Part shown: piece by piece, positions 1 through 6,939 of the stretch
How positions within the stretch are numbered: position 1 is the first letter of the stretch
Layout of the letters: each line of letters opens with the position of its first letter
Source of the DNA: JBECKQ01 sp040235375
Lineage (GTDB): Bacteria > Planctomycetota > Phycisphaerae > UBA1845
Direction of reading: 5' to 3'
Length of the DNA stretch: 9,245 nt
Assembly (NCBI GenBank): GCA_040235375.1
Contig: JBECKQ010000366.1
Span: 1 to 9,245 of the forward strand
Translations under genes and position numbers: made by a program
The notes under the pieces: model-generated
Seen by the model: the letters and a program-made list of their open reading frames with translations, nothing else
What the model was told of the DNA's origin: nothing
Databases searched by the model: none

Positions 1-969
1 GGCTAGTGCACAGGCGTCGACATCGCTGCGTGAAGAAGGCCGCAACGACCCGACGAGTACATCCATCTCGCCGAGCAATTCCTCCGCATCCTGAAAACCT
101 TGCTCGCGACGCTCGCAAACAGCCTTATCGAGCAAAGCATTCACGTTCCTCATTTCCGGGCTGCCCGGAAAGAGTTGCTCAAGATCGAACTCGGGATCGC
201 GAAAGTAGTGGAATCTAAGAAACGTCTTTCCACTTATCATCCACCAGAGGACCTTGCCAAGCGTAAAAACATCAAAGCTCTTTGGCACGTCTCCGTCGTA
301 TCCACCCTGCGCCCAGGTGGGCATCCATTCCCAAGAGCCGACATTCTCGTACGTTCCCGTCAATCTTGGTGCATCTTCGCCGGGGTGAATAAGGCCAAAG
401 TCGCCAAGCACCAACGCCTCATCGGCAGCAATGAAGATGTTGTCTGGCTTTATGTCACGATGAACAAAGCCCTGCTTATGAAGCTGGGCCACGGCTTCAA
501 CGATGGGCCGCAGAGCCCGAAGCGCCGCGAGAGTTTCGCCTGTGTACTTGTCTCGGTGTTGCGTTAACTTTCCGTTACTGTAAAACGCCATCACGAACCA
601 GCCGAGCTCTTCGTCAACGTCGAGTACCTCAACAAGGCCCGGGTAACGTAAAAGGCGAAGCGTCTCGATCTCGCGGCGGAACCGCTCGCGCGACGTCTTG
701 GCGTTCTTGGCTAGCTCGGGGGGGTGAAGGACTTTGAGCGCTCCGTACGCCACTCGATTGCCAATCGCCAGGATGTCGAGTAGCGCGTCTACCGGCGACG
801 GGTCGCCGGGCATTCGCGTGCGACCTTTGGAGATGTAAGGAAGAACCCTGTTTAGTTCCGCTGAATCTTCTCTGGAAAGCCGCCTCGCGAGATAAACAGT
901 CCCTTGGCCCCCGGTGCCGAGTTCCCGCATGGTTCGCCATTCACCGAATTGCTCAACATTCGCCGCCAT
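1..969 (-). CDS. Serine/threonine protein kinase, Hanks type, C-terminus cut by window edge
   Basis: A cytosolic-looking protein kinase predicted to phosphorylate Ser/Thr; its substrate is unknown. The frame is open for 323 codons from ATG at 969 to base 1 with no stop, so the end lies outside the window. Visible motifs are the glycine loop GTGGQGTV (residues 18-25), the ATP-binding lysine K79 in ALKVLH, the helix-C glutamate near E100, the catalytic loop HRDIKPDN (170-177), DFG (190-192) and the subdomain IX aspartate D233 in SFDVFTLG. The catalytic residues are intact. Two oddities: about 40 extra residues lie between the glycine loop and K79, and the usual APE motif reads MPTWAQ (216-221), with no glutamate at the expected place. 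A Shine-Dalgarno GAGGT at 979-983 supports the start. The gene follows a membrane-protein gene on the same strand after 29 bases. Base composition and codons (AGA, TTA, GTT) are less GC-rich than in the central genes. No membrane segment is seen in the visible part. Confidence 0.9.
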   Translation of the reverse strand, partial: MAANVEQFGEWRTMRELGTGGQGTVYLARRLSREDSAELNRVLPYISKGRTRMPGDPSPVDALLDILAIGNRVAYGALKVLHPPELAKNAKTSRERFRREIETLRLLRYPGLVEVLDVDEELGWFVMAFYSNGKLTQHRDKYTGETLAALRALRPIVEAVAQLHKQGFVHRDIKPDNIFIAADEALVLGDFGLIHPGEDAPRLTGTYENVGSWEWMPTWAQGGYDGDVPKSFDVFTLGKVLWWMISGKTFLRFHYFRDPEFDLEQLFPGSPEMRNVNALLDKAVCERREQGFQDAEELLGEMDVLVGSLRPSSRSDVDACALA

Positions 970-998
970 TTTCCACGTACCTCGAATTCCGCGTTTTT

Positions 999-1544
999 TT
1001 AATACGGTACCTTTTCGCGGAACTCCGCGTCAGTGAGCGGCCGAAGGTCAAGCGAGTACGGCCCGACTCGCTCATCCCGCCGTCGTGAAAACTGCAAGAG
1101 GCACTCGGCGCGCTCAATCATCGCCCTTTCGAGCCAGTTGATCATACGAAGGTGGACAAAGTGAAGAAGCTCGTCCTCAGTATGACCGTACGACACTTCA
1201 AAAGCCTCAAACTGAGCAATATCGTATTCCTGACGCAGAGCCTTCTTATAATCGTCAATGTCGTCAATCTGCCAGTACTCACAGAATTCCGGAGAAAAGC
1301 TAGGCTGAAGGTACTCCAGTGTGAGGGACTTAAGCTTCTGCTCATCACGCCGATGATGCACGGATTCCGGCAATCGGACGACGATGTATAAACCTGCTGC
1401 GAGGAGTACGACAATAACAAGAAGAGTCTTGACGTTTGCTCGCGCGGCGTGTCGTGGCGCGGGAAACGTGCCGGTTGAGACAGAACGGGTTAACAAGGAG
1501 TATCGCTCCGCCGCCAGATCTTCCTGCGAGGTTCCGACAAACAT
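999..1544 (-). CDS. Single-pass membrane protein of unknown function
   Basis: I do not recognise this 181-residue protein. It has a polar N-terminal stretch of about 37 residues, one hydrophobic segment (about 39-57, TLLVIVVLLAAGLYIVV), then about 125 charged residues rich in Glu, Arg and Tyr with predicted helical character. An N-in topology with the larger part outside the cytoplasm is an inference. The start at 1544 is the only methionine before the membrane segment and has AGGTG five bases upstream. The gene lies directly upstream of the kinase gene with a 29-base gap, so the two are probably co-transcribed. The protein could be a partner, sensor or target of the kinase, but nothing in the sequence proves this. 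It shares the lower GC content of the kinase gene. The 234 bases upstream (1545-1778) hold no gene, only the hairpin at 1682-1724. Confidence 0.7.
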   Translation of the reverse strand: MFVGTSQEDLAAERYSLLTRSVSTGTFPAPRHAARANVKTLLVIVVLLAAGLYIVVRLPESVHHRRDEQKLKSLTLEYLQPSFSPEFCEYWQIDDIDDYKKALRQEYDIAQFEAFEVSYGHTEDELLHFVHLRMINWLERAMIERAECLLQFSRRRDERVGPYSLDLRPLTDAEFREKVPY

Positions 1545-1681
1545 GACGCACCTGAACGCTGCCGCGCAATTCGAGTTAGTTCAATGGAAAAAACGCAGCA
1601 CGGAGCGCGGGTAGGGCGGCGGATCGAGGGCTCAGTCACTGCTGAAGAGGAGTAGCACACTGCCGGCAACATCGCGTTCGC

Positions 1682-1724
1682 GCAACCCTCCCCCGGCCCC
1701 TCCCTGCAAGGGAGGGGGGGTTGC
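1682..1724. repeat. Large GC-rich hairpin (REP-like palindrome or bidirectional terminator)
   Basis: The inner stem CCCCTCCCT/AGGGAGGGG (1697-1705 with 1709-1717) has 9 perfect pairs around a GCA loop. An outer stem GCAACCC/GGGTTGC (1682-1688 with 1718-1724) has 7 perfect pairs. The left arm carries an 8-base bulge (1689-1696). There is no T-tract on either strand, so a classic intrinsic terminator is unlikely. It lies between the small ORF ending at 1779 and the membrane-protein gene starting at 1544, a typical intergenic site for a dispersed palindromic element. Confidence 0.6.
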
Positions 1725-1778
1725 ACCGCCGAACTCACGACGGGTGAAGATCCAGCGCGGGCGCTGCGGCGGTTCGTC

Positions 1779-2213
1779 TTATCCGGCCGAGGGCGGCTTG
1801 CCGGCTTCGGCGATGAGCATGAGCCGGCCGGCGAATGATGAACGCGGCGCCGCCTGCTTGCGGGCCAGGTTGATCCAGTCCGGATGAATGGGCATGTCGT
1901 CGTGCTCTTCCGGCTGCGGCGCGGCGACGGTCGCAGGCGGCACGGGCACAAGAACACGCGGGGCGGGCGCGGCGGACGGTTCGGACTGCAGTAACGACAA
2001 ATGACGGGCGTGACATTCTCGTTGGGAGCGTTGACAGCGAAGTGGCGGTTGACTGCGCCAGTCCGCTTCCTCAGGGGCGCGGCTCGGACTGCGGTAACGA
2101 CAAATGATGGGGTGACATTGTCGTTGGGAGCGTTGACGAGGAAGTGGTGGTTGACTGCGCCAGTCCGCTCCCTTATCCGCCGCGGCGGACGGCTCGGACT
2201 GGGATAACGGCAA
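1779..2213 (-). CDS. Doubtful small proline-rich ORF containing a DNA tandem repeat
   Basis: A 144-codon open frame begins 12 bases after the acetyltransferase stop. I do not recognise it. Its last 60 or so codons (from about PAPRVLVPVPP to the stop at 1779, including IHPDWINLARKQ) show a strong G/C bias at third positions, like neighbouring real genes, and look coding. The first 75 or so codons are made of the tandem DNA repeat at 1982-2220. They encode ADWRSQPPL and QRSQR twice, but the repeat periods (103 and 110 bases) are not multiples of three, so the reading frame slips between copies. The true start may therefore be internal, for example ATG at about 1893, or the ORF may be a remnant whose 5' part was replaced by the repeat. 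No signal peptide or membrane segment is seen. Confidence 0.35.
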   Translation of the reverse strand: MPLSQSEPSAAADKGADWRSQPPLPRQRSQRQCHPIICRYRSPSRAPEEADWRSQPPLRCQRSQRECHARHLSLLQSEPSAAPAPRVLVPVPPATVAAPQPEEHDDMPIHPDWINLARKQAAPRSSFAGRLMLIAEAGKPPSAG

Positions 2214-2220
2214 ATGATCG
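1982..2220. repeat. Imperfect tandem repeat, two full copies and a partial third
   Basis: Copies start with CGGACTG at 1982, 2085 and 2195, giving periods of 103 and 110 bases. By hand, the first 88 or so bases of copies 1 and 2 agree at about 80 positions. The third copy keeps only about 26 bases, about 23 of which match copy 2. Each full copy holds the hairpin GACTG-CGC-CAGTC (2051-2063 and 2153-2165). Each begins with CGGACTG and has the inverted CAGTCCG about 84 bases later (ending at 2065 and 2167), so a copy looks like a small element with 7-base inverted ends. The conserved block extends slightly left of these ends (CGGYTCGGACTG), which argues against a clean element boundary. Confidence 0.8.
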
Positions 2221-2225
2221 GCCTA

Positions 2226-3164
2226 TTACCAAGTTGCGTAGTCGGGGCGGGCGGTTTTGCGGTGGTGGAACTCGACGGTGCGGCCTACGTCGATGAAGCC
2301 GAGCGCGGTGAAAAGGCCCTTGCCGGCGGCGTCGTCGAGCGGGATCTCGACGCAGACAACACGCGCGGCGAGGCGCTTGGTGATGGCAATGACATAGCGG
2401 ACAAGAGCGGTGGCCACGCCGGCACGACGATGGGCGGGCAACACATAGACGTCCACGATCCGGCCGACGTCGCCGATCTGCAACAGGGTGCACATGCCGG
2501 CCGGCTTGCCGGCCACCATGGCCACGAAGGCGTCCACGCGCTGATCGTCCAGTCGTTCGTTCGCCGCATCAACGACCATATCCCGTTCGCTGGGCGGATA
2601 GAAACTCGCCGCGGCCGACCAGCACTCCCGAAAAGCCTCGCGCATCGGTCGCGCCGGCAGAACACGAATGTCGGACGCGGACGCGTCGGCGTGCGCGGGC
2701 GGCGCGGATGATTCGTGTTTGCCGGGGGTTGATCGAGGACCGTCGGGCTGATGCCTTCCCGCAGATGCGGGATCGGCTTCGGCGGTCACCGCATCCGGCG
2801 GCCATGCGCCGAGGCCCATCACGATGTTGTCGGCGCGGCGGTAGCCGGCGGCGGACAGCGTTCCCTCGATGGTCTCGACCGGTTGGGACTCGGCCAGGGC
2901 GACGGTGGCGCAGCGGGTACCGCGCTCGTGATAGAAGTTTTCGGCGGCCTGGATCGCGGCGGCGGCTTCGGCGGCCGTCTTGACCCATACCTCGCGAAAC
3001 TGGTTAGTGCTCTGCAGCCTGGGGAAGGCGGGCGACCAGAAGGCGATGCCGCCGTCGAAGGTGTTCTTGGCCGCGAGCAGCTCGAGATAGGCCTGATCGG
3101 TCCGCAGCACGGAGCCCTTTACGGTGGGCCCGCCCGGGGTCACGTCCAGCGAATACTCTACCAT
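2226..3164 (-). CDS. GNAT family N-acetyltransferase with an extra N-terminal domain
   Basis: Probable acyltransferase using acetyl-CoA; the acceptor is unknown. The 312 residues fall into an N-terminal part (about 1-120), a Pro/Ala/Ser-rich linker (about 121-165) and a C-terminal GNAT domain (about 166-300). In the GNAT domain, motif A is VDVYVLPAHRRAGVATALV (about 237-255), with the acetyl-CoA loop R246-x-x-G249-x-A251. FTALGF (285-290) fits the motif B region. The N-terminal part, including FYHERGTRCATVAL and LSAAGYRRADNIVMGL, resembles half of a second, degenerate GNAT fold, but it lacks the RxxGxG/A loop. The start at 3164 has AGAGG at 3170-3174 and overlaps the end of gatA by 7 bases, so translation is probably coupled to gatA. 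A role in modifying a ribosomal or tRNA-related target is conceivable from context only. Confidence 0.85.
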   Translation of the reverse strand: MVEYSLDVTPGGPTVKGSVLRTDQAYLELLAAKNTFDGGIAFWSPAFPRLQSTNQFREVWVKTAAEAAAAIQAAENFYHERGTRCATVALAESQPVETIEGTLSAAGYRRADNIVMGLGAWPPDAVTAEADPASAGRHQPDGPRSTPGKHESSAPPAHADASASDIRVLPARPMREAFRECWSAAASFYPPSERDMVVDAANERLDDQRVDAFVAMVAGKPAGMCTLLQIGDVGRIVDVYVLPAHRRAGVATALVRYVIAITKRLAARVVCVEIPLDDAAGKGLFTALGFIDVGRTVEFHHRKTARPDYATW

Positions 3165-4639
3165 GTCGGCCTCTTGCGATGGTGGTCCGTCAGTTGCTGA
3201 TACTGGTGCGCCGCAGCGAGCAGAACCTCTTCGGAAAACGCCGGGCCGATCAACTGCATGCCGATGGGCAGGCCCTTCGCGTCGTGGCCGCAGGGAACGC
3301 TGATGCCCGGCAGTCCGGCAAGGTTCACCGGATTGGTATAGACATCTGCCAGATACATGGCCAGCGGATCGTCCACTTTTTCGCCGATGGGGAACGCGGT
3401 CGTCGGGGAGACGGGCGAGCAGAGCAGGTCCACTTTCTCGAAGGCCCGCTCGAACTCGCGCCGCAGAAGCGTTCGCACCTTGAGGGCCCGCAGGTAGTAG
3501 GCGTCGTAATAGCCGCTGGAAAGGGCGTAGGTGCCGAGCATGATGCGGCGTTTGACCTCCGAGCCGAAGCCCTCTTCGCGAGAGGCGGAGTAGAGGTCGA
3601 TGATGTCGGCGGGCTTTGGCGTGCGGTGGCCATAGTGGACGCCGTCAAAGCGGGCGAGGTTGCTGGACGCTTCGGCGGTGACGATCAGGTAGTAGGCGGA
3701 AATGCCATATCGCAGGTGAGGCAGCTCCACCTTCTCGACGACGGCCCCCTGGCTGCGGAGCAGGTCGATGGCACGTTCGATTGCCGCGCGCGTTTCGCCG
3801 TCGAGGCCTTCGCCGAAGCATTCGTCGGCGACGCCGATGCGCAGGCCGGCGATGGGGCGGTCGAGCGCGGCGAGATAGTCGGGCACGCCGCGATTGACGC
3901 TGGTCGAGTCACGGGCGTCGTGGCCGGCGAGGGCGGCGAGCATGAGGGCGGCGTCCTTGGCGGTGCGGGTGAGCGGACCGATCTGGTCGAGGCTGCTGCC
4001 GTAGGCGACGAGGCCGTAGCGCGAGACCCGGCCGTAGGTCGGCTTGAGCCCGACGATGCCAGTGAGGGACGCGGGCGGGCGGATCGAGCCGCCCGTGTCC
4101 GAGCCGATGGCGGCGGGAACCATGCCGGCGGCGACGGCCACCGCCGATCCGCCGGATGAGCCGCCCGGCACGCGATCGAGCCCCCACGGGTTGCGGGTCA
4201 GTTGCACGGCGCTGTTTTCCGTGCTGCTGCCCATGCCGAACTCGTCTAGGTTGGTCTTGCCGATGACGACGGCGCCGCACGCCTGCAAGCGGTCGATCAC
4301 GTGGGCGCTGTAGGGCGGGCGGTAGCCGGCGAGGATCTTCGAGCCACAGGTGGTGGCGACGTTGCGGGTGCAGATGTTGTCTTTGACGGCCACGGGCACG
4401 CCGGCGAGGGGCAGTGAATCCTTATCGCGGCCGAGGCGCTCGTCGACCTGGCGGGCGCGATCGAGGGCGCCTTGCTCGTCAACGAGCAGGAAGGCGCCGA
4501 GGCGGTCGTCCAGTCGGGCGATGGCGTCGAGCGCGGATTTGACGGCTTCAACAGCGGTCAACGATCGGGCGCGGACGGCGTCGGCGATGGCTTTGGCCGA
4601 GTGCGCATCGGGCGTTGCTTTTTCCGCCGATTGAGTCAT
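3158..4639 (-). CDS. gatA: Asp-tRNA(Asn)/Glu-tRNA(Gln) amidotransferase subunit A
   Basis: GatA is the glutaminase subunit of the GatCAB complex, which converts misacylated Glu-tRNA(Gln) and/or Asp-tRNA(Asn) to the amidated forms. It releases ammonia from glutamine and passes it to GatB. At 493 residues it has normal family length. The amidase-signature catalytic triad is complete: K86 in VPVAVKDN, cis-serine S161 in PGGSSGGSAVAVAAG, and nucleophile S185 in SDTGGSIRPPAS. The spacings of 75 and 24 residues match the family. NPVNLAGLPGISVP and GLPIGMQLIG near the C-terminus are also typical. The ATG at 4639 overlaps the gatC stop by the four bases ATGA, with AGGA at 4646-4649, so coupling to gatC is clear. 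gatB is not adjacent; the next gene is an acetyltransferase, so gatB must lie elsewhere. Confidence 0.98.
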   Translation of the reverse strand: MTQSAEKATPDAHSAKAIADAVRARSLTAVEAVKSALDAIARLDDRLGAFLLVDEQGALDRARQVDERLGRDKDSLPLAGVPVAVKDNICTRNVATTCGSKILAGYRPPYSAHVIDRLQACGAVVIGKTNLDEFGMGSSTENSAVQLTRNPWGLDRVPGGSSGGSAVAVAAGMVPAAIGSDTGGSIRPPASLTGIVGLKPTYGRVSRYGLVAYGSSLDQIGPLTRTAKDAALMLAALAGHDARDSTSVNRGVPDYLAALDRPIAGLRIGVADECFGEGLDGETRAAIERAIDLLRSQGAVVEKVELPHLRYGISAYYLIVTAEASSNLARFDGVHYGHRTPKPADIIDLYSASREEGFGSEVKRRIMLGTYALSSGYYDAYYLRALKVRTLLRREFERAFEKVDLLCSPVSPTTAFPIGEKVDDPLAMYLADVYTNPVNLAGLPGISVPCGHDAKGLPIGMQLIGPAFSEEVLLAAAHQYQQLTDHHRKRPTW

Positions 4640-4944
4640 GCGGAATCCTGGTCGAGCACCTTGGGCACTTTGAACATGGTGCCTTCGCGCTGCGGCGCGT
4701 TGGCAAGAGCTTCGTCCGGCGGCAGCGACGGCTGCACCTCGTCCGCGCGGAAGGCGTCATGCAGTTCGACGGCGTGCGCCGTCGGCTCGACGCCTTCGAC
4801 GTTGACCTGCCGCAGGTCGTCCATGTATTCGAGGATCGCTTCGAGGTCGCGGGTGAAGCGGGCGACCTCCTCGTCACTCAGTTTGAGGCGGCTGAGCATG
4901 CCGATGTGACGGACCTGCTCTTCGCTGATGCGTTGGCTGCCCAT
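4636..4944 (-). CDS. gatC: Asp-tRNA(Asn)/Glu-tRNA(Gln) amidotransferase subunit C
   Basis: GatC is the small linker subunit that wraps around and stabilises GatA and GatB. At 102 residues it has the usual length. It begins with the family pattern ISEEQVRHIGMLSRLKLSDEE (two short helices, residues 6-26), followed by FTRDLEAILEYMDDLRQVNV and the conserved segment VEPTAHAVEL. It ends with REGTMFKVPKVLD, as GatC proteins do. Its Shine-Dalgarno sequence is AGGTGA (4948-4953). The gene overlaps gatA by ATGA. It lies downstream of rpmB, separated by an intrinsic terminator. I see no convincing promoter in the 50 or so bases between that terminator and the start, so expression may depend on readthrough from rpmB or on an unrecognised promoter. 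Confidence 0.96.
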   Translation of the reverse strand: MGSQRISEEQVRHIGMLSRLKLSDEEVARFTRDLEAILEYMDDLRQVNVEGVEPTAHAVELHDAFRADEVQPSLPPDEALANAPQREGTMFKVPKVLDQDSA

Positions 4945-4993
4945 CGATCACCTGGTCTTCGCTGCGATGGCCCTGCTTTGAACGGAGCGGGAA

Positions 4994-5019
4994 CAAAAAC
5001 GAGGCTCGGTGAGCCTCGT
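4994..5019 (-). terminator. Intrinsic terminator of rpmB
   Basis: On the minus strand the stem ACGAGGCTC/GAGCCTCGT (9 pairs over 4999-5019, loop ACC) is followed directly by TTTTTGTT. It starts 37 bases past the rpmB stop and lies before gatC. This is the expected layout of a rho-independent terminator for rpmB, and possibly a partial attenuator for the gat genes. Confidence 0.85.
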
Positions 5020-5055
5020 CGGTGAATCCGGTGCCAGGATGTGCCGGCCGCAGAC

Positions 5056-5328
5056 TTACTCTGTCTCGGTCGCGTGCGACTCGGGCTTCCAGTTCCGCTT
5101 CTGGGGCTTGGTGACGAGGCCCATGCGGATGGCCTTAGCGGAAACCTTGAGGCGGCAGACACGGCCGTCGACCACGGCCCGCACCTTCTGGATGTTGGCC
5201 TTGAACTTGCGCTTGGTGATGCCGGTGGTCTTGACGCCGACGCCGCCGAGGTATTTCGCCTTGCCGCGGCGGGCGATGGACCGGCCGCTACGGGTCTTCT
5301 TTCCGAGATAATAACATTCGCGGGCCAT
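5056..5328 (-). CDS. rpmB: 50S ribosomal protein L28
   Basis: A structural protein of the large ribosomal subunit. The 90 residues begin MARECYYLGKKTRSG, matching the MAR-C-xxTGK start of L28, with leucine in place of the usual threonine. The core TGITKRKFKANIQKV (35-49) and DGRVCRLKVSAKAIRMG (54-70) are the conserved L28 regions. It is very basic up to residue 81 and ends in a short acidic tail. The frame extends four codons upstream (to 5340), but the start at 5328 is chosen because GAGGT at 5334-5338 sits five bases before it and because family members start with MAR. The cysteines do not form a clear zinc ribbon (only C5 and C58). It has its own promoter upstream and a terminator downstream. 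Confidence 0.93.
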   Translation of the reverse strand: MARECYYLGKKTRSGRSIARRGKAKYLGGVGVKTTGITKRKFKANIQKVRAVVDGRVCRLKVSAKAIRMGLVTKPQKRNWKPESHATETE

Positions 5329-5375
5329 GGAGCACCTCAAAGGCCGGTTACGTCACACAATGAGCCGAGCCGGGT

Positions 5376-5403
5376 AGTATACGCCCGGCTGATCGGGTTG
5401 CAA
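5376..5403 (-). promoter_or_regulatory. Sigma-70-type promoter of rpmB
   Basis: On the minus strand, a -35 box TTGCAA (5398-5403) is followed by a 16-base spacer and a -10 box TATACT (5376-5381), matching the consensus at 4 and 5 of 6 bases. Initiation would fall near 5369, giving a leader of about 40 bases before the rpmB start. The divergent intergenic region 5341-5586 also precedes the plus-strand sigma-factor gene. I saw no clear ECF-type promoter for that gene. Confidence 0.7.
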
Positions 5404-5586
5404 CCGGGCCATCGGGTCGGTTATCGGCCGCATTGCCGGACGCGGCGGTCCTGGATGGCCGGGCGGGGGTGGGCCGAGCCTGTTGGACGGCGATTAGCGG
5501 GTGAGGGACACTGCTGGCGGCGGCATCGGGGGCTGCATCCGCAATATTCCCGCGGGGCCGCCGTTTGGGATTGCAGGAACAAGAGC

Positions 5587-6204
5587 ATGGACGAGACGCA
5601 CATCGCCCAGCTTGTCGGTCGGGCCAAGGAGCGAGACCCGGACGCGTTCGACCGGATCATCGATCTGTACGCCCACCGACTGTACGGCTACCTGTACCGC
5701 CTGACCGGTGCGCGCGACGACGCCGAGGATTTGCTGCAAGAGGTGTTTCTGCGCGTGGTCCGCACGATCGGGACGTATCAGCACGACGGGCGCTTCGAGG
5801 GGTGGCTGTTTCGGATCGCCACGAACCTCGCCCGCGACCGGGTGCGGAGGGTGGAGCGAGCGCCGCGGAGTGTGTCGCTCGAAGCGGCAGGGGATGCGGC
5901 CGGCCTTGGGGAACGAGTGAATCGCCAGCACGTCGCGCGTCTTACGGCGCCGGATGACGGTGACGCGCTCGTGCGGCGCGAGGATGTGGATGCCATGCAG
6001 GCCGCGCTGGCCCGGTTGCCGGTGGCCGAACGCGAGGTGGTGATGCTTCGACACTTTTCGCAACTGTCGTTCGCGGAGATCGCCGAAGCGATGGGCACGC
6101 CGCTGGGCACGGCGCTGGCGCGATGCCATCGCGGGCTGCGGAAGCTGCGCGAACTGATGACGGGTGGGGAGGAGGACGCGTCGCCGGCGCGCGTCGGCCG
6201 GTAA
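5587..6204 (+). CDS. ECF-type RNA polymerase sigma factor
   Basis: An alternative sigma factor of the extracytoplasmic-function group, which directs RNA polymerase to a small regulon and is usually held inactive by an anti-sigma factor. The 205 residues contain the sigma-2 domain (about 20-90, with DAEDLLQEVFLRV at 45-57 and GWLFRIATNLARDRVRR at 72-88), a longish linker (about 91-133), and the sigma-4 domain (about 134-192, with LPVAEREVVMLRHF and the helix-turn-helix LSFAEIAEAMGTPLGTA). The frame is open far upstream, but the start at 5587 is set by AGGAA (5575-5579) seven bases before it and by the normal family length. The next gene encodes a membrane protein likely to be its regulator, 77 bases downstream. 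The short tail GEEDASPARVGR carries no extra domain. The subgroup is not resolved. Confidence 0.93.
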   Translation: MDETHIAQLVGRAKERDPDAFDRIIDLYAHRLYGYLYRLTGARDDAEDLLQEVFLRVVRTIGTYQHDGRFEGWLFRIATNLARDRVRRVERAPRSVSLEAAGDAAGLGERVNRQHVARLTAPDDGDALVRREDVDAMQAALARLPVAEREVVMLRHFSQLSFAEIAEAMGTPLGTALARCHRGLRKLRELMTGGEEDASPARVGR

Positions 6205-6281
6205 CGACCGGAAGCGATATGGAGCGTCACTGATCAGACAGAACGGGGAGCGCTCGCCGTGTTCAGCGGGCTTGGACTGTG

Positions 6282-6851
6282 ATGAACGAATCCGAGGAGA
6301 GGTTGATCGCCGCGATCGAGCAGGAGGAAGGCTGGCTGCGCGATCGGATGGCTCGTTTTCCGGAGCCTGTGCCGCAGCGGCTCGAACATCTGAAGCTGCG
6401 CGTGCGCATCGAAGCGGAGCAACGAGCCGTCGACGCGAACGCGGAGCCGGCGCTTTCCGCCGCGGCGATCGGGCGGATCAAGGCGGCCGTTCGGGCGGAA
6501 CTCGAGAGACCGGGCGGTGTCGAGACGTCGCGTGGCCGCGTGTGGCATGCGTCGGCGTTTTGGGGTGGTCTGGCGGCCGTTGCGGCCGTCGCGCTGGCCG
6601 TGACGACGTTTCTGCGGAATCCGCCGGCGGCGGAGGCGAGTCTCGATCCTGCGGTCGCGGATTTCGTGGCGGTGCTAACGTCGTCGACCGCGACGCGCGA
6701 GGAACTGTCGGATATCGCGTCGGATGTCGATCAGTTGGAGGAGACGTTCACGGCGTCGCAGGATAACTGGCTGGATTCACAGTTGGATGAGATCGAGGAC
6801 GAGATCGATCGGCTGCTCGGCGATACGGACAGCGATTTCACCGATGCGTAG
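6282..6851 (+). CDS. Single-pass membrane protein, probable anti-sigma factor
   Basis: The 189 residues comprise a charged, helical cytoplasmic part (1-90, with MNESEERLIAAIEQEEGWL at the start), one membrane segment (about 91-111, SAFWGGLAAVAAVALAVTTFL), and an exported part that becomes strongly acidic (LDEIEDEIDRLLGDTDSDF, about 168-186). Position just after an ECF sigma gene, size and topology fit an anti-sigma factor that binds the sigma factor on the inside and receives a signal outside. No zinc-type HxxxCxxC motif is present, so it would not be a ZAS anti-sigma factor. The function is inferred from context and layout, not from a recognised domain. A GTG directly before the ATG (6279) is an alternative start; neither has a strong Shine-Dalgarno sequence. 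Confidence 0.7.
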   Translation: MNESEERLIAAIEQEEGWLRDRMARFPEPVPQRLEHLKLRVRIEAEQRAVDANAEPALSAAAIGRIKAAVRAELERPGGVETSRGRVWHASAFWGGLAAVAAVALAVTTFLRNPPAAEASLDPAVADFVAVLTSSTATREELSDIASDVDQLEETFTASQDNWLDSQLDEIEDEIDRLLGDTDSDFTDA

Positions 6852-6939
6852 GTCCGGGAAAGCGTTCGAGTGTACCGCTGCTGGAGCGCACGGGCACACG
6901 GGGAGCAGTGGGGCACCTGGCTGAATAGCGGAGCATGGG

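Noticed and set aside
100..567. Plus-strand open frame of 155 codons
   Set aside because: It is antisense to the kinase, which has a full set of catalytic motifs on the minus strand.
2001..2207. Plus-strand 68-codon frame with an internal amino-acid repeat
   Set aside because: The repeat is a by-product of the DNA tandem repeat; there is no ribosome binding site, and the same duplication appears in several frames.
1982..2220. CRISPR array
   Set aside because: The repeat units are about 100 bases long, adjacent and imperfect, with no short constant repeat separated by unique spacers and no cas gene nearby.
3179..4159. Long plus-strand open frame of 326 codons
   Set aside because: It is antisense to the well-supported gatA; such mirror frames are common in high-GC DNA, and the product is low-complexity Gly/Ala/Val/Asp.
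5041..5586. Upstream extension of the sigma-factor frame by 182 codons
   Set aside because: It runs antisense through rpmB and lacks any family match. The Shine-Dalgarno site and family length place the start at 5587.
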